Shown here: one piece after another, positions 25,734 through 38,300 of the stretch | Numbering within the stretch: position 1 is the first letter of the stretch | Layout of the letters: each line of letters starts with the position of its first letter | Position numbers and translations under genes: made by a program | From: Melieria omissa | Taxonomy: Eukaryota > Arthropoda > Insecta > Diptera > Ulidiidae | Direction: 5' to 3' | DNA: 64,000 nt | Assembly (NCBI GenBank): GCA_963971225.1 | Contig: OZ020267.1 | Coordinates: 1,302,001 to 1,366,000 of the forward strand | The notes under the pieces: model-generated | Told to the model about the DNA's origin: nothing | The model's input: only the letters and a program-made list of their open reading frames with translations | Databases searched by the model: none

Positions 25734-26350
25734 TCGGTGAGGCTTTGTTGAAGATTCGATTTCGTTGCGTCCGTAGTAATTTACACGCAGCTTTGAAATG
25801 AAGAGCACTTTTCACAAGAAGCTTTCAATGGCCTTTAAAATCTGAGCTGGTCCGGTTGTGTCAAATTCAAACTTGAATATCTGTAAAGAACAAATTTAGA
25901 TAAACTTAATAATTGACACTTTTTGGCGGCATTCGATTATAATTACCTGAATTACCTTGTCACCCAGCTTCGAACGAGTGTGTCGCCTCGCACGCCAAAG
26001 AGTTCCATGACAACGTATGTTAACAAATGACTTGCGTTTCCCACGCACGCGCAGCCGCTCTGTTGCTGACACCAAAGCGTTTCAGCGGTTCGCTGCTTTT
26101 CGCAAATACTCCCACAGCGTTCATTCAGCGTTACGCGACTCCGCGCTCCGTTTGAACTAGAAGAAAGCGAGCAGCGAGGAGCGTGCGGGCCACTCGAATG
26201 TGTTGCTTTGTGTTCTCGTTATTGGGAAGTGAAAGGCAGCCGACGCAAATCTTGCTGCTTGTAGTCGCGCATTGCGTTTTTCGCTGATTTATGATGAGTT
26301 ATGATTCCCTTTTGACTCGTTTCGCATTTTATGGTTTACGCTTTTGCATT

Positions 26351-26374
26351 CACACACACACACACACACACACA
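26351..26374. repeat. (CA)12 microsatellite
   Basis: A pure CA run of 24 bp. A second, GT-oriented run lies 230 bp away at about 26600-26623. Confidence 0.85.
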
Positions 26375-27556
26375 GAACCAACAAAGAACCAGCCGCACAC
26401 TCGTGTTCAGCTCGTTGTAAATCATACTTGATGCGAACATTTGTATGCCAAGACAACACACACCACAACAAAATAATACGGAAATAATACAACAACACTT
26501 TAACATAAGAGCCAACAAAAGCAGCAACGACGACGAGCTGTGAAGCAAAGAAAAATGATGTCTGCTGCTTATTGAATATTTAACTCCATTACGGTTCGGC
26601 GTGTGTGTGTGTGTGAGTGTGTGTTAGTGCGCGTGTATTGTAAATGACAGAGCTGCGCTTTAGCTCCTCATTATTTATTCTCGCAGTTAGTCGATAAAGC
26701 GTTTATATTCTTCGCCTTAATAGGCTTCTTCGGGGACTGCCAACTTGTGAGCCAACACCTTCAAGATTTAGGTTTATTGTTGCTGATTTAAAAATTAATA
26801 AAGCCTCACCGTCCATCTGTCACCAAGTGTGCCCTAAGTGCTTTTCCATGAACTCGAATCCACTCAACTCACTTTTCAGGGATCTGCTTGGAAAGTGCTT
26901 TGCTGCGCGATCGCTCGGTGCGTATTGAAATTTCAGCCACGCTCGCCAATTAAATTTCGCTCATCGGCAAAAACTGCAAATCATTTGATTATCCATATTC
27001 CGCCCCATAAAAGACATTAATGTTATGCACATTACGACGGCCATTATGGCCGAGCTTTATTGCAGCCACCAGCGCCAACGCCAGCGCCACCAATTACACA
27101 AGCAACAATCGCTGCATGAGCTAACGGCTGTCTGAGTGGCGAGTGGCGAGTGGGAGCAGCAGCAAAAAAGTCATTAAGATTTATTGCAAATTCACGTAAT
27201 GCGAATTCGCTGGCCGCGGCATGGCGCGTCGGTCGCGTGGGGCCGCAATTTCGTTTCATTGCATTTCGGAATTTGATTTGATTTTGCGCTGATATAATTT
27301 CGTGATTTCGCAAGCACATCACGATATTATTTGTGTTGCTGTGCGGACAACAACAACAAGAGCAACTTGCGCACTGGCTTTGGCGCGGAGGTGTACGAGT
27401 AGGCCGAGTGCAGTCGGCACGCGGCAGCCTAACGCCGCCGTAGGCCGCCGCCCTCAACCACCACAAAAGCATAAAACTAATTTCTGTTTTGGGCACAAAG
27501 CAAAACCGAAACCCCAGCAAAGCACAAGCAACCCCAGCAGCGCACTAACCCGCCCT

Positions 27557-27579
27557 CACACACACACACACACACACAC
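27557..27579. repeat. (CA)n microsatellite
   Basis: A CA run of about 23 bp followed by CGCGCGCACACA. Confidence 0.85.
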
Positions 27580-29484
27580 GCGCGCACACAGAAGTCAATT
27601 CTTGCAGCTAAACCGCAAAAACATAACCAAAAAATCGAAAAACAGATAGAAAATAAAAATGAACGAACAACAACAGCAAAGCGAATCCCAACCGAAACGA
27701 AACGAAGCCGACAAAATAAATGCTTTACACGACTCGAGGGACGCGCCCTCAGGCGGGCGCAGCCGTTTCGCCAACTCATTACCAGCCGCCGCCGCCGCCG
27801 CCCGGTGCTGCACTGCCACACCATTAAAAATGTTGCCGACTTCGACGTTACAAACACTTTCCTCTTGCCACTTCCTTCACCTAACTCTCGCTGCCGCTTC
27901 ACTGCCTCAACCCGCTTTCGGTTATCTGTGCCGAATTGTGAAGGCGCTGCGCTGCGCCGCATAAGAAATCGATACTTCATTAAGATATCCTGTTTTGCCT
28001 AGGCACATCCTGTTTTCGTTTCCTTGATTACTTTGGCTGCGCCGCTCGCTCGCTCGGTTGGCTCTGGCGGCCGCGTGCTGCCTCGCTCAGTGCGCCTCGC
28101 CTCGGCTTGCGTGCTCGCCGCTGGTGTCTTTATTGGCGCTATAATTGCTGTTGTTGTGGTTCCATGTTGGCGAAATCCCGTTAAAGCGGCAGCTGCCAAC
28201 TTGCCTCGACGGCAGCGGCCAAGTTTGTTTGCCGCAGGATACGCGGCATTAGGATTTTGAGCGATATTCCAATTTCGGCACATTTGCAGGCGGATAGATT
28301 CGTCAGCTGAAAAGTGCGCCTTCCGCCAGACGGCGGTCGCGGGGGCGATGCGCGCTCGTATTTGTGTCATTGTTGCTGCTGTTAGTTGTTTGTTTGGCGC
28401 TGTGTTGTTGCGCTACGCTGTGTTGTTTGTGCTTCGTTATCGCACGAAAATATCAAATTGCCATTTGCCGTTTGGCAAATAGCAACTACAACTACAACTG
28501 CAACTACAACAACAACTACGAAAGCAGCCAAGGCGCAAAACAAATTGCCAACAGCGCAAGTAGTCGCACGAGCAGCGGCGCGATGACGCCCGAAAGTGGG
28601 GCAGGTGAGTGCGACGTAAGTCGGCCAGGTGCGACGGGACGGTCAGGAGTCGCACAAGTATCGCTGTGACAGGCCGGCGAATGGCCTGAAGACACACTGG
28701 CGGCTCGGACTTTTGCAGACAGCACGACTCGGAAGTGTCCCCGGTGAGGCGGGGAATGAAGTATGAGGCGAACTGGCAGACAAACACATTTCATTTGATA
28801 CGTGAGTGCAGCAACTGACGAACATCCCGACGGTAGAAGGACAGACAAATAAATTGATGGCAAATGAACTCCCAGTATTTGTGTCGCTATTAGAACTGCC
28901 AGCTGGTTGGAGTTGTTATGCGATCCAAATTGTTTGAGCACTCAAACTGACATGTTAAATTTAATAATCTTTAGAAACTTAATTTTTTTTAATTGTAGAT
29001 TGCACTCCGAAAATTCGGAGTGTCTAAAGTCTTGGGAAACAACAAAATTGCCGTTTACAAGGCATTCCGAATCTTCGGAGTAATTCCGAAAATGTTCATA
29101 ATCATCTCTATGATAATTTTCCGGTACAGTGGTGAGAAAGTATTGAAAAATACATATGAAAGACACTGTACTTTTTCATGTACTCATCACCAGCGCGTGT
29201 GCATGTGTGCAGAAAATCGTCTACTCATTCCCGTCATACAAATTTCATGTACTGCTATGTCAGTCTACTCTGGTGCCTGGTTGTTGTTACTGTTGTTGTA
29301 CCATTGTTAACACAATTTCGTTGAGCGGTTTGCGCCGCACAGCTTTTGGCCGAATGGCCAATCCTCCAGCGCGGTCAGTTGGCCGTTGGTTGTAGCCGCA
29401 AGACGTGTTGAGCATTTCGCTGGCACTCACATACGGACGGACGGACATGAAGGCTCGTTCGCGTGCAACTGGACAAATGAATGG

Positions 29485-29509
29485 GTGTGTGTGTGTGTGT
29501 GTGTGTGTG
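29485..29509. repeat. (GT)12 microsatellite
   Basis: A pure GT run of 25 bp. Confidence 0.85.
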
Positions 29510-30712
29510 GCGCTAGTTATTTGACTGTATTAATGGCAGTCCGAGTACATGTGGCCGCACACATACATACACACGTCATGTGTTGTTCGGGCTGTTGTGT
29601 GTAGTCAGCCTTTTACTTGCTGGCGGCTGCATTCTGGCTTAAATGCTCACCATTTAAGTAGCAAAACAAAACAAAGCAAACAATCAACTCGCAGACAGAC
29701 CAACGAAAAACCTGCCGAAAACAAAACAAAATAGCAGGAGGAAATAACATCGAGCGAAATAAAATGGCACAAAACAAAGCGGCCAGATTACCACAACAAC
29801 TAACGTTAATGTAAACGATAACTGCTAATTTCATTGTGTTCGTTGCCCAACAACCGCCGGACGGGCAGTGGCGCGGGCGAAGTGGCAGTGGAAGGGCGAC
29901 CAGATAGCGGGCAGACACGAACTGACGTGCCAGGTCTCTGGGACTGCGCTGTGCCATTTAAGCGTGAGTGAGTGTTTGTGTGTTTGTGTGTGGCTACCTA
30001 TCGGTTTCGCTGTTGTGCTTGCTGCCAACTGTTGTTGAGGTGTTGAAAGGCACACCAGGACACGGCAGGACACGCATGCATGCAACCAACGGCGGAGCGT
30101 GGCGCTGTCTGTATTTTTCATGGAATTTGCGAACTTTGCCGCCGCCAAAAAATAAAGTGGAAAGTTGCGTTTTGGAGTTTTGGTCTTTTTCAGTGCTTTA
30201 ATGAGTTGAAGTTGGCGAACGTGATTAACTTGTCAGTGCTTGGTTTAACACAAACTCGTCGTTATTTTTGATTGCATGGCCTTTGGAAAATTTATTAAAT
30301 ATTCAGATGACCAAACGAACTTTGGTCGGCTTCTTTATGACTGAGATGTCAACTGTCGATTGCTAAGATTGTGATGCGGCATATTGAATGCTAAGCTACT
30401 CGTAAAACTAAGAATTTATAGAAATTAATGATATGTTTTGGTAAGAATGAATTAAGGATAAGTCGTAGAACACACAAATGGAACTATTGAAGCATCCCTT
30501 CAGTTCGTTCAACGAAATGAGTTATCGACGTGTGTCACTCAGAATCAAATGACATTTGGCAACGATTAAATAATTTAATTAATTTAATAAATTTAAAATT
30601 ATTTATATTTAAATAATTGAAGGCCAATCAGGATCCTTTTAAATAACTTCCCGTAGTATAAACAATAATTAGACACTTCAAATCAAACATTTCAATCAGC
30701 AGTTTATTTTTA

Positions 30713-31009
30713 GCCGGCCTGGATAGTACAGTCGATAGCGCGCTTGCTTCTCATACCGAGGCCGCAGGTTCGAATCCTAGCTCAGGCTGGTGAAAGGCTC
30801 ATCTAATTCCATTGCTATCCATATGAAGCAGACAATGGTGAAACTGCCAACCATCGTGCGGATTTGGAGATAAACTGTAAGTCCCCTCCCCCTCTTGTTG
30901 TATACACATTTCAAAACACGGGTGAAATATGTGGGCACACAATGGGCCTTCCAGGCTTTCAAGTGTGTCTCTTACAGAGGCAGCCACCATAACCTTACCA
31001 AACCTATCA
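30713..31009 (+). mobile_element. tRNA-derived SINE-like unit
   Basis: A tRNA-like head (30713-30788) contains an A-box-like TGGATAGTACAGTCG starting at 30720 and a perfect B box GGTTCGAATCC at 30767-30777, correctly spaced for RNA polymerase III. Around the anticodon position CTTCTCATACCGAG resembles elongator tRNA-Met. The acceptor stem pairs only partly and the T stem has mismatches, so it is not a working tRNA. About 220 bp of non-tRNA body follow. The 13-mer ACCAAACCTATCA at 30997-31009 recurs at 31107-31119. A SINE is the likeliest reading; a tRNA pseudogene is the alternative. The 3' end is uncertain. Confidence 0.5.
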
Positions 31010-31147
31010 TCAGTTTTAGGTACATATTAAGGCGAAGGTCCAACATTGCTGCTGTTCCTTAGAGACTCACCCAGCCGTCTGAAACTTCAATTTAATTAAA
31101 ACGTTAACCAAACCTATCAACCACCCAACCTTACGATAACTGCTCGT

Positions 31148-31184
31148 CTTAGTGTGAAGTCTTAGTGTGAAGTCTTAGTGTGAA
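31148..31184. repeat. 13-bp tandem repeat, nearly three copies
   Basis: CTTAGTGTGAAGT is repeated at 31148, 31161 and (partial) 31174. It follows the SINE-like unit and its recurring 13-mer. Confidence 0.85.
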
Positions 31185-34100
31185 TAAAGCTAAAATATCT
31201 CTGAACTTCTGCGTCTTCTCAGAACCAATGCAATGCTTCATTTTAATAGCGATTTACCCTGTTCAGTGGCCCTTTAAAAGAAGTCGCACATACTATCTGA
31301 TCGGTGACACGAAGCGAGCCATCAGTCCTTCATTAAACTATCATGCCAACTACATTAAAACTAAAGTATACACTCCCCGATGTTATACGACATCCTGCTA
31401 TCAGAAGTCATGCAATTTGTGCCAAGTTTTTCAATCGTGCAGCCAACAAGAAATGCAAATACAAGTTTTACGAGGCCAAACCCCTAACTGCAAACATTCC
31501 ATTCCGTATGTCAAGCGAGCCTAATGACTCATACAACAATAAACCCGAATTTAACCACATTTCCAGCTAATTCGAAACACATAACGACACACAGCCAATA
31601 ACTGCGGCACACATGCAACGCACTTTCGTAGCAATAAAAGTCGGCTTCATTCCGCTCCGAAAACAGCATAAAGCACAGAAATTAGCATAGAAACCAACAA
31701 CAATAATTCAGCCATAATTTGTATGGCGTGGTTGAGTGTCGAGTGCGGAGGCGCAGCGGCAGCGCATAATTCGTTACAAAAGGCATTTAATATCCGTCGC
31801 AACGCCAATAATTCGCCGATGGCACACTGCCAGCCAGCGACGACGACAACAATGCGCAGCTGGAAAGCGAAAGTAAAAAACAAACATCAAAAAAGAAATG
31901 GCAAAACTTTAACCACAAAAGTAAATTAAAGTGCGGCCAGCTCACGTGACAAAAGTCTTAATGAATAAACCGACCAACGAGCAGTGCAACTCTAACAAAA
32001 GCAACAACAGCAACGACAACGAGTTGCGCAGCAACACTCGCAAACGGCGCGAAACTACCATTAAAGCACAAAGAAGGAAGGCGAGGAGCGGCGAGGAAAA
32101 TTGCCAGCAGCACACTTGCGCCGGCGAAATGAGCTTATGGCATGAATGAATGGAATGCTGAAAGCACACCATAAATGGATAGAACTACAAAATGCCATAA
32201 ATTGCCAACAACTTTTCCATTTTCCGCTCCCTCGCCCCTCTACGTCGTAATGCGAACGTGCACCGCGAGGCGAGTGAAAAAATGTGAAAGGATTAAGAAA
32301 ACGTACAACGCACGATTTCATTTTTGCTCTATGCTGAAAAACATTTGTTCAGGTAAAAACATGTTTTGTTGTTGCATTTTCTAATGTATTTATTATTTTT
32401 GTAGTTGTTGCAGGAATCAGCCACAAATCACCACCGATGCCGGAAATGTATTAAGCCTGAAATGAACTGCCAAAGTTGCCAGCGGAAATCCGCAACAACA
32501 CCTCCAACAACAATGGCCAACACAACAATGGCCGAACGGGGTGCCCGCCAGCCCGCCAGCCCGACGACCACCTGCTGCGCCGCTGGCAGCGTTCCGCGCG
32601 CCCGGCTGCAGGCACAACTCGAACTCGAAGTAGTCGAAAGCAAAGAAGGAAGTAAATAATGGACTATTATTAAAAGTGATTATTAATGCAGCCACAAGCA
32701 CGCCCTCAGTGCGCCGGCTTGACAGCGGGCGGCCCAACGAACTTAACCTCAAAACTCCGGCAACTGCCGCCGGCGCTGCATTCGTGTTGAACTTTGGCGC
32801 GCGCACTTTGCTCTTCGATTTTTCCTTGTGCGGTGCATATTTTTGGATTATGACTGGTCGAAATTGCTGAAATGGTTGAGCTTGGAAAGTTTGCACCCAA
32901 CTTTACAAAACAGAGGCGAATCCCAGGCAATGGTGCGAAATAAGCCAATCAATTGCGGCGCACTTTAGCTCCAACTTATAACAATGCATTGTTGTTGTTG
33001 CTGCTATTTGCAGTAAGAGGTCTTAACACTTTGATTAAGTGCCGCAGGCAGCGCGACGCCATTTATTGAATATTAAATTCTTAGTTTAACTTAATGGTCG
33101 TTGAAGTGGTAAAGAGTTGAAAAGCAGTGGTTGTACTGAAGCCCAGACGCGAGTTTGTTACAACAGAAAAGGCGTTCTTTTGTGTGGTATACTTTTAGGC
33201 GTGTTGCATATTGGAATCTATATAAATGAAGCAAGCGCAAAGTTGTAATTCTGAAATCGAAAGAAAAAACGTTTAGACTTTTTTATACTTGGAAACTATT
33301 TTAGTTCCTTAGTGCTTCACCTGCGTCGTGGAATTGATCAACAGCGTCGAAAATGTGAGCTTTTTTAATTTTCATCGCCATCTGCGCAGCTTCCATGACA
33401 TTCGTGACTCAAGTGGTTAAGCTTTGGTTGATGCACATTCATTCCGACTGCTTATTAAAATGGATTCAATGGTCGATTGTAGAGCGCTGCTTTTTAATAA
33501 TAATTTTTTATGACAAACCAACCAATTATATCAAAAAAGCAAAAATTAACATCACGCTCGTCCATTGACCTTTCACGCAGTGAGTCAACATTCATCCACT
33601 TCTTCATCCATTTGGCGCCGCTTCAGTGGTCGCTGCAGCTGTCCGCTGCTTTCAGTCGGACGCACATTTGCGTCCAACGTGCGCGCAAGCAATAATGCTG
33701 ATTACATGGCCCCATCAAGGCTAAAGCGCCCAAAAGTGCACTAATGCAACGGCGGTAGTGGCGACGTTAGTTGCTGCTAATGGCTGCTGGCAACACCAAC
33801 AACGCCAACTAACAATTAAAAGCAGTGTACGTCTGTTGGCGCTTATGATGAGTTGGCGAAAACACTGTTCGCTTGGCCGCAAAAAAAATATTAGATCTGT
33901 CTGCACAGCCAGCAGAAATGTGAAATTAAAAATTTCCATTCCAAAGCCACTACAAAAGAGCTGCGCGAAAAAGTGGACGCAGCGCCGAAAAATGCGTGGA
34001 ACGCTCAAAGTTTTTCATTAGTGTTAATTAATTTAAAATCATTTTTCAGCCGCACTGCTTGTGGCTCGTTTTTTCGCCCTCTTCCTTTGCCTTAATTCGT

Positions 34101-34299
34101 TTCGAGTTATTATTTCTTGTTTTTTTTCACACTGGGTGCAACATGCTAGAAATAATTTCACGAGTGCAATAACGAGAGTGGCAGATGAGCTGGCAACTTG
34201 ATAAGTGCTAAGCGCGCCGAAAAGTAGGCAACATTCTTTGTTAGCTGAAAAATGCATTTTTTGTTTTGAATTTTTAGTTTGGATTATAAACTTTTGCAC

Positions 34300-34935
34300 A
34301 GCTAAATTGACATTAGTTAATTTATGATGGAAGAAAATAAAATTATTTTATTGCAAAGGATTTATTTAAATTATTTAAAATTGTTTTGTAACAAATAATT
34401 TATTTTAAAATTGTATCTCAATATTGTGTTTATTTATTCAAAATGTTTTTATTTACTAATAAATCGAATTTAATTTTGAAATGTTTGATTAAATTTAATG
34501 TAATTGATTTTAAATTAGTTTTTATTTTATTTTTATTTAATAATAATCAACATTATTTTACACTAAAATATTAGTTAGCTTAAAAAAATCATATATTGTT
34601 AGTCATATATTCCTAGTTTGGACTCTTAACTTTCTACAAAAACTAAATTGAAATTAATTAATTTATAATGGGAGGGGAAAATTATTTTGTTAAAAATATT
34701 TTTTTTCATTAATTTTAACGAATTTGATTTTGAGTTAATCTTTATTTTATTTTTATCTAATAATAATCTGCTTTTTATAATGAATTTTTACTATTTTTTG
34801 TTATTATTTAATTTTTTGTATTTTTTAAATTGTTTTAAGTTGTTTTTTACATCATTCGTTTCTATAAATGAAAGAAAACCTTTTTATCATTTTTTTTATT
34901 TATTATTTTTTATTCATAATCCATCTCTTATTTAT
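34300..34935. repeat. Very AT-rich tract with internal duplication
   Basis: This tract is strikingly AT-rich. A segment starting about 34303 (AAATTGACATTAGTTAATTT) recurs from about 34645 (AAATTGAAATTAATTAATTT), and TTTATTTTATTTTTAT followed by AATAATAATC occurs at about 34520 and 34741. The second copy is shorter by about 120 bp. The frame at 34687-35001 is a product of this composition and not a gene. Confidence 0.55.
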
Positions 34936-35028
34936 TTCAGCGCAACTAAATTCAGCCAGTGCGAACCAGCCAACGCTCTTTCGAGTAGCAATTTTAATTA
35001 GTTAAACGCAATTTTGTTTCCTTCTAAG

Positions 35029-35311
35029 TGTGAAGTCGGAAAATTTTTTAAAATTGCTTCAAATTACTTCGCGAGGCGTCTGCACAAATGCCAGAATCAT
35101 TGTGGCTCTACTGCGAAAAGCATCAAGAAGCAAAAACGAAGAGAATGAAACTTGCAAATTGCACAGCACACTAGAATTTTTAGTAAAGAAACTGCACGAA
35201 AATCACATAAAAACTGCAATAAATAAAAAACAACGCGAATTGTTGAAATTGTTGGCAGATGCGCATCACTCATACGCCGCGTTGTACCCGAAAATGTTAA
35301 AAGCAAAATGA
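35029..35311 (+). CDS. Possible terminal exon or chance ORF, unknown
   Basis: The frame is open from 35006 to the TGA at 35309-35311 but has no in-frame ATG until close to its end, so it could only be coding as a spliced exon. TTTCCTTCTAAG at 35017-35028 is a plausible acceptor. The predicted peptide of about 93 residues is Lys/Leu/Glu-rich and helical without repeats (LVKKLHENHIKTAINKKQRE), unlike most spurious frames here. I found no convincing partner exon and no AATAAA just downstream. It sits directly after an AT-rich tract. Confidence 0.2.
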
Positions 35312-38300
35312 ACATTAAACGTTAAACTTCATAGATGCTTAAAATTATAAATATAACTGTAATCATTTATATAGAATAAGTCGAATTATTTGTTCGATTC
35401 GATGTAGTCGGTTATAATTTAGACGATTCTAGTGTTTAAATTCATAATTTCTAGTGTTTGCTCGAGACTTTCTACCATTTTTTGCAATATGTTTTTTCAG
35501 CTGTCGGTTGTTGCTGGCGCAAAGCAAATATTGCTGATATTGATGAGCGATATCATCGAAGCCAGCACCGACGTTGTTGCTCATTGCCAGCGGGCAATCA
35601 TTCAATTTTGGCGCGGCACACATTGCAATTGGGAAACTCGCACGTGCGTGCCGTCACACGCACGTCGGCCGCTGCTGGCTGCCAACAAAATAAAAAGCGA
35701 AACGATGTTGGCGCGCGTGGCGTTAAATCATGAAAATCAACAAGCAGTTTAGTCGTAAATTGCGGTGGACCGAGCAGCAGCACTGCACAAGCAACCGCTG
35801 CCGCTGCCGCTGCTGCCACACGTTTTACAAATGCAATTACTTAAATGCTCGATGTAGCTGCAAATGGAGAGCGAATTCGCGAGGTGACAAGGTGATTGCG
35901 GAGCGGGCGCGTGTGACATGTGCGCCGATAATGGCAATGAACTGCGCACGTTTGCTCGCATTGTGTGTGGCTCTGTGTGCAGTTGCATTTGTTAATGTAT
36001 TGGCCGGTCGCCGCGCGTTGATGTGTGCGTTCTGGCATGAATTATGCAAACGTTCGGCGCGCTCGCCACGATTTAGTGCAATTTTACACACTTGCGCTGG
36101 TGTTGGTGTTCACACATACATACATACACATGTCAGCGTGTAGCAGAGATGCTTTGACAGTATCACGTAGCGCCGGAGAGTGAAATAAAATAAAGCTACA
36201 GCAAGCTTTGGCAATTTCAGCGTTTACGCAAAGCCAGCGCAAACATTTACTAAATAAAAATTCGCGTGAGTGTGAGTGTGTGTGTGTGTGTGGATGTGTG
36301 CTAAATTATTAATGCGCATGTTGTGTCGATTTTAACGCATAACATCAAATCAAGTAATTTACGCTAATGCAAATGGAGAGCGAACGATGAAGCGAAACTA
36401 CTCGGCGCACGGGACGTATAAGTAATTTTTTGGATGAATTCATTGGTTTCACATTGATAGCAAAAAAAAATACTTAAAAGAGATATTTAGGTAGTTAAGT
36501 GGTTTGATGAAATTATTTTTAGAAAGCAAGCTTTGAGCGCTTCTGAGGCTTTAACAATTAACAAAAAATTCGAGACCAATTCTGAAGGACCTCACACATT
36601 GCCATCTATGCAGCACCAATATACTTCAACTACGCATAGCGGAGTGAGTGTTTTTGTTGTTTGTTTCTTTTCGACACAACGTGCAACAGCAGCCACCGAA
36701 AATGACAAAGTGGCGAGCGGCGAAATGAGGATAATATGTCAAGTAAACTAAACACGCATAAAGTGTCAGCAAACGCCATGGATTATGTGTCAGTGGCAGG
36801 CAACGCATTCACACATACACACACGCACACGCACCCACACACACACGCATGCAACATGCAGAAACGGGTGCCAACAACAAAACGCCTGGTAGTTGACATT
36901 TGTGCAATTTGTTGTTGGCTGTTGTTATTGCTTTATTAGATGTTTTTGTTATTGTTGTTGTCGGTTTGTTAGTGTTGTGCAGCATTGTTGCCGCTGTAAA
37001 TGTCTGCTGCCAGCTGTGGTGACATTTAAAATACCGACAAGAACAAACATAGACACTACCAACACTAACAGCAACAGCAACAACAACCATATCGATTGCC
37101 TGCTGCGCTGCGACCTTTGCGTTCGTTCCTTTGTGTATGTGTGTGTGTGCGGCGTGTGACAATGCACAAACAGCCATGCAACAATGCAACAAAGAAGCGG
37201 CGAAAGCAGCCGCAACAGCAGCATTTCATTTTATTTATGAAAGTCGTGCGCATTTGCAGTTTCCCTCCCCCGCCCCCTCCGAAGCATCAAGCTGTTGCTC
37301 AGGCTCTTTCCAAAACACAAACACTGAGCCACGCCACACACACACATACAAGAGAATCATGGCACTGTTGGCATGCAAATGCCGCCGGCGGAAGGAAAAG
37401 CGGCAGGATAACAGAGTATCAAGGATATTAAAGTTAACATATGACACGAGCGCCACAAACACACTTACATCGTTTGCACGCACAATTGCAACGCTGGCTG
37501 CACGAGTATCCGTGCGGCTGGTGTTTGGTGCTGCTGGTGCTGCAACGGCAGCAACAACCAGTGCCACAAAGAAACATGCAACATGCGGCGGCAATGACAG
37601 CGCAGCACAAAGCATTGCTTCGGGCCGGCAGCGAGAGGCGAACGAGGCGAAGTGACCAAGTGTCAGCAACAGCTGACGTAGAGTGCGCCGAGCGTTAGCG
37701 TCCGAGGCAGCAGACAGCTTCGGGCCGCTCGAAAGTGTAACAGGAAATGAAGACTGTGGCAGGAAACTTGTGTTTTGCGAATACTTTTGGCAAAAAAAAC
37801 CCAGTAAAAAATAAATAATGTCGTTTGCTTTGTTGACACTTTCAACACGAACGCTGCCAGGACAACAAGTTTGCCATACAAGGATTTCCAATGATTTGGA
37901 CTGGCAACAATGTGTATTTACAGCATGTTTAGTATTTTCTTTTCTTATATTCATTGAAGCCAAATGCGACTTTGGTGCATTCGGATTTGAAATAAATATG
38001 AAATGACAACAAGAATGAAAGACAGAATCAATCAGGTTTTATATTTTGACAGCTTGAACTTGGAATTATGTTACACAATAACTGAACTGTGACTTCAAAA
38101 ATGAGTGCTTCAATATTTTTTAACAGCAAAAACAAGTTCACTTGATTTCAATTTGATTTTCGTTGGTAAACATTGGTTCCAAGATGAATTTATATATTTT
38201 TTATAAGCAACACTGGCTGTGTCGGCAAACAGCTTTTATTGGTAAACTTATACGATGGAAGAAGTTTTATTACAATGTGTCAGGACTTTCGAAGCAACAG

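Larger units (their letters stand above)
25742..30712. other. Non-coding stretch
   Basis: It holds several CA/GT runs and a small hairpin at about 29004-29023 (CACTCCGAA/TTCGGAGTG), with a related half-copy at about 29060. A hydrophobic frame at 28348-28480 arises from TTG/TGT-rich DNA. Confidence 0.55.

Noticed and set aside
28348..28669. Frames with an N-terminal hydrophobic stretch and a GTGAGT donor-like site at 28604
   Set aside because: The hydrophobic part is a reading of TTG/TGT repeats, one frame lacks an ATG and the other stops after 44 codons. No partner exon was seen.
37235..37963. 242-codon open frame on the minus strand
   Set aside because: It overlaps a 174-codon frame on the other strand, has Ala/Cys/Val-biased low-information composition and no recognisable domain. 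Two-strand openness points to stop-poor DNA.
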